From: Paraspadella gotoi
Taxonomy: Eukaryota > Chaetognatha
Direction of reading: 5' to 3'
Length of the DNA stretch: 64,000 nt
NCBI GenBank assembly: GCA_051294375.1
Contig: CM119267.1
Span: 12,905,081 to 12,969,080 of the forward strand
Below the pieces are notes generated by a model that saw nothing but the letters and a program-made list of their open reading frames with translations, did not search any database and was not told the DNA's origin. The position numbers and the translations under genes are program-made. This document shows positions 61,626 to 64,000 of this stretch, piece after piece; position 1 is the stretch's first letter, and the number at the start of each line of letters is the position of its first letter.

Positions 61626-62110
61626 ACAGCAATAATTAATTATTATTATATTAATAATCAATTACTATTATATCAATAATCAATTACTATTATATTAATA
61701 ATCAATTATTATTATATCAATAATTAATTTTTTATTACATCAATAATTAATTTTTTATTACATCAATAATTAATTTTTTATTACATCAATAATTAATTTT
61801 TTATTACATCAATAATTAATTTTTTATTACATCAATAATTAATTTTTATTACATCAATAATTAATTTTTATTATATCAATAATTAATTTTTATTACATTA
61901 ATAATTAATTTTTATTACAATAATAATTAATTTTTAGTATATCAATAATTTATTTTTATTACATCTATAATTTATTTTTATTATATCAATAATTTATTTT
62001 TATTACATTAATATTTAATTTTTATTACATCACTAATTAATTATTATTCATCAATAATCAATTACTATTACATCAACAATCAATTACTATTACATCAATC
62101 AATCAATTGT
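61625..62110 (+). repeat. AT-rich minisatellite, about 24-bp unit
   Basis: About 18-20 units of the type TATTACATCAATAATTAATT with a T tract of variable length. Confidence 0.9.
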
Positions 62111-62238
62111 TATTACATTAATAATTTGTTATCGTATCAATCTTATTTTTTTTTATTAATTTTCTTTGTTAGTAACGTCTGGCGAGATCACTATACTTTT
62201 AAGATTTTTTTTCACTAAATTTTATAATATAATCACAG

Positions 62239-62330
62239 TTCCTTTTTACATCGATTTAATCGGCATGGAGTGCACAAGAATGAGATGTCCTGGGATACGT
62301 TTCCGGACCTTTAGGCTACTCAAAAAAAGG
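62239..62330 (+). CDS. Possible exon of an unidentified gene
   Basis: Bounded by TAATCACAG acceptor and GGGTAATA donor, with an open frame containing DLIGMECTRMRCPGIRFRT. It sits just after the right end of element A5, as other coding exons do after family A ends. I cannot link it in phase to the downstream open frames at 63540-63750. Product unknown. Confidence 0.3.
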
Positions 62331-62615
62331 GTAATAAAATTTTTCCTAATGAGTTTTTTATAAATTAATATTAAAATTAGCTATATAAAATCAATAAAGT
62401 AGAATAAAAAAAATAAAAAATTGGTTTAAATTCTTTTAAAAATGAAAATATTATGCATCATCCATAATCTATAAACAATTTTCTTTCGTTTGAGTCCATA
62501 ACCATTATTCTATCTTTAATAGTATATTTGTAATTAATTTTTCTTTATTAAAATATTATTTAAATTTTTTTCCAAATAATTTAAATTAAAAAAAAATATA
62601 ACTAAGAAAAATTTT

Positions 62616-62880
62616 ATGAAATTGGTACAACCAATATAAAAATTATCCATTCATTTAATAAATAAGCTATCTTGTCCCTGACTTTGGACAGGCTTTGGTG
62701 GTTTAAGGCCTCCATCACACTTACAAGATAATAACATAGCAGGTCCTTGCAAGCTTTCAATCAAGACTCTCTCACAGTCTTATTTATTCACTCCCAGTGA
62801 ACCTGGCTTCCCTATCAATGAAGTGGTATAATATTTCAAAGAATGTTTCAATTGTATGAAAAGACCACTCCCTACTTACC
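62616..62880 (+). repeat. Dispersed repeat R1, full copy
   Basis: ATGAAATTGGTACAACCAAT start through GAAAAGACCACTCCC, over 90% identical by eye to 27598-27856. Confidence 0.85.
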
Positions 62881-62989
62881 TACATAATATAGGCCTTCGA
62901 ATACATATATAGTAAGTTTATTATGATTATGTTTTGACATAAAAAATAAATAATTTCTAAAATTAAATTTATGAAAAAATTTTGTATTA

Positions 62990-63185
62990 ATCACCTGTCC
63001 TCACATCTGACCACTTTCCTTTACTAAATTCTTTGTTGGAACTCTCCCTCTCTCTCTCTCTCTCTCACTCAATGTTTGTGAAATAAATTATTTGTGATTT
63101 CAAATGCTGATGAAGGCTTGAGTTGTAAGCCGAAACATGTCCAAAGTTAATAAAAAACTTTATTGTTGTTCCACGAAAATTTTCT
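62990..63185 (+). mobile_element. Solo arm of a hammerhead-bearing element
   Basis: Carries CCTGTCCTCACATCTGACCAC, a CT microsatellite and the hammerhead motif, as in the right arm of the 43.4 kb element. No inverted partner is adjacent. Confidence 0.7.
63107..63141 (+). ncRNA. Hammerhead-ribozyme motif (intact core), solo arm
   Basis: CTGATGA, stem II GGCTT...AAGCC with loop GAGTTGT, GAAA, CATGTC. Stem II has its own loop, distinct from other copies. Confidence 0.72.
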
Positions 63186-63539
63186 TTAATTAATGAAAAA
63201 ATTTATAACTTTGAATTTTTTTTAGCATAATAAACATAATTTTTAATTAATTGTTCATGATGCTTTTAATAGCTACCTGTCAGTTGTATCCTTCTCAATT
63301 ATAATAATTTTATAACTTCTTTTATTTTTAGTAATACTGACTGCTATTTGACAAAATCCAAAAATTACTGGTATTAAAAGTTCTCTATGAAACATACAAA
63401 AACTTTTTTTTAAATCGCATGCTAATTCATTTTGTGGAGTGATATAATTTTTTTTATTCTACTTTATTAATTTTATATAGCTAATTTTAATATTAAGTTA
63501 TAAAAAAATGTCACTAGGAAAAATTTTATTACCCTTTTT

Positions 63540-64000
63540 TTGTGTAGCCGATTAAATCGATGTTTTAGCAAAATTGGTCAAGATGCTTTTTACCGAAAGG
63601 TAATATCATTTTCCCTACTTAGAATACTGTCGACAACGCCGCAGGCGACGCGATTTTTATTTTATCTAATTCGTATTTCGTCAAGAAGTTCTCATATTCT
63701 TTCTTCCATTGGCATTGCTGTTGATTATTTAATATTTATGGACGTCTCATAAGAAGCCTGAATCGCTGTGTCAGCATCGTTCCGATTAGTGCCCGTATTT
63801 TCCAGTTTATACATTAAAACAAACATTATACAATATATTTCTGTGACATCAACCGGGATCAAAGGGGGCTCCGAAAGGAATTGGCTCGTTTTCGACTTGG
63901 GCTCCAGTTGCTGGCGAAATATTGGAGCGGTGCCAGATTTTTGTTTGGTCTAAAAATCTTTTTTCCAGTCTTCTAGAGAGAGAAAGATAGATTTTTTCTT
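63540..64000. other. Open frames at the window edge, unidentified
   Basis: A plus frame 63540-63752 and open stretches at 63840-63950 on both strands (for example GAPKGIGSFSTWAPVAGE on plus, ENEPIPFGAPFDPG on minus) have coding-like composition. The window ends before a model can be tested, and strand is undecided. Confidence 0.25.

Larger units (their letters stand above)
60244..62215 (+). mobile_element. Helentron/HINE-like element A5
   Basis: Best-preserved left end: CTCTCGCCAGACGGG, then the palindrome GACGGGCTTAAGCCCGTC. Right end is CGTCTGGCGAGATCACTATA at 62176. In order it contains a nested 7-bp-TSD family fragment (60274-60690), GCTGTCCAGC motifs and a CT tract, the CATCGCAGCAATGAATGA minisatellite (61020-61205), a SINE (61207-61620) and an ATCAATAATTAATTTTTTATTAC array (61625-62110). 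Confidence 0.75.

Overview
The window is animal genomic DNA, probably from an invertebrate whose phylum I cannot name. The evidence is spliced genes with GT-AG introns of about 60-90 bp beside introns of several kb, exons near 50% GC in very AT-rich non-coding DNA, and recognisable animal proteins: ADAT1, PRMT5, a SPOP-like MATH-BTB protein, a C2H2 zinc-finger protein, a Tudor protein, Schlafen-like proteins and a RAG1/Transib-type protein. Three runs of N (18567-18591, 23459-23558, 30408-30432) and indel-rich repeat copies show a draft assembly.

Layout. 1-4.8 kb: nested transposable elements. 4.8-15 kb: a plus-strand cluster of ADAT1 (5155-6468, intronless), PRMT5 (6531-13058, eight exons, only 62 bp after ADAT1) and a Tudor plus Schlafen-like gene (13553-14956). 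15-20 kb: repeats. 20.1-23.1 kb, minus strand: a four-exon RAG1/Transib-type DDE protein whose three acidic residues and zinc-ligand spacing match RAG1, interrupted by one in-frame TAA. 24.6-26 kb: a second Schlafen-like gene. 26-37.5 kb: repeats, including a 1.7 kb block present twice. 37.5-38.6 kb: zinc-finger gene. 42.3-54.3 kb: SPOP-like gene, two coding exons around a 10.5 kb intron packed with nested elements. 54.7-64 kb: repeats and a few unassigned possible exons at the right edge.

The repeats fall into definable families, several proved by target-site duplications (TSDs): a hAT-like element (8-bp TSD), a 0.6 kb element (7-bp TSD), an 0.8 kb element (TTAA), a hammerhead-ribozyme-bearing retroelement with inverted arms (15-bp TSD, confirmed by empty sites), two Helentron/HINE-like families with palindromic ends and internal tandem repeats, at least two tRNA-derived SINE-like families and several minisatellites.

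Functionally, PRMT5 makes symmetric dimethylarginine, which Tudor domains read, and Schlafen-like nucleases process piRNA precursors in nematodes. A Tudor-Schlafen gene directly downstream of PRMT5, with a catalytic-looking Schlafen-like gene 10 kb further on, is therefore suggestive of a small-RNA or germline role, but that is inference. ADAT1 and PRMT5 are spaced like an operon, with a splice-acceptor-like site just before each start codon.
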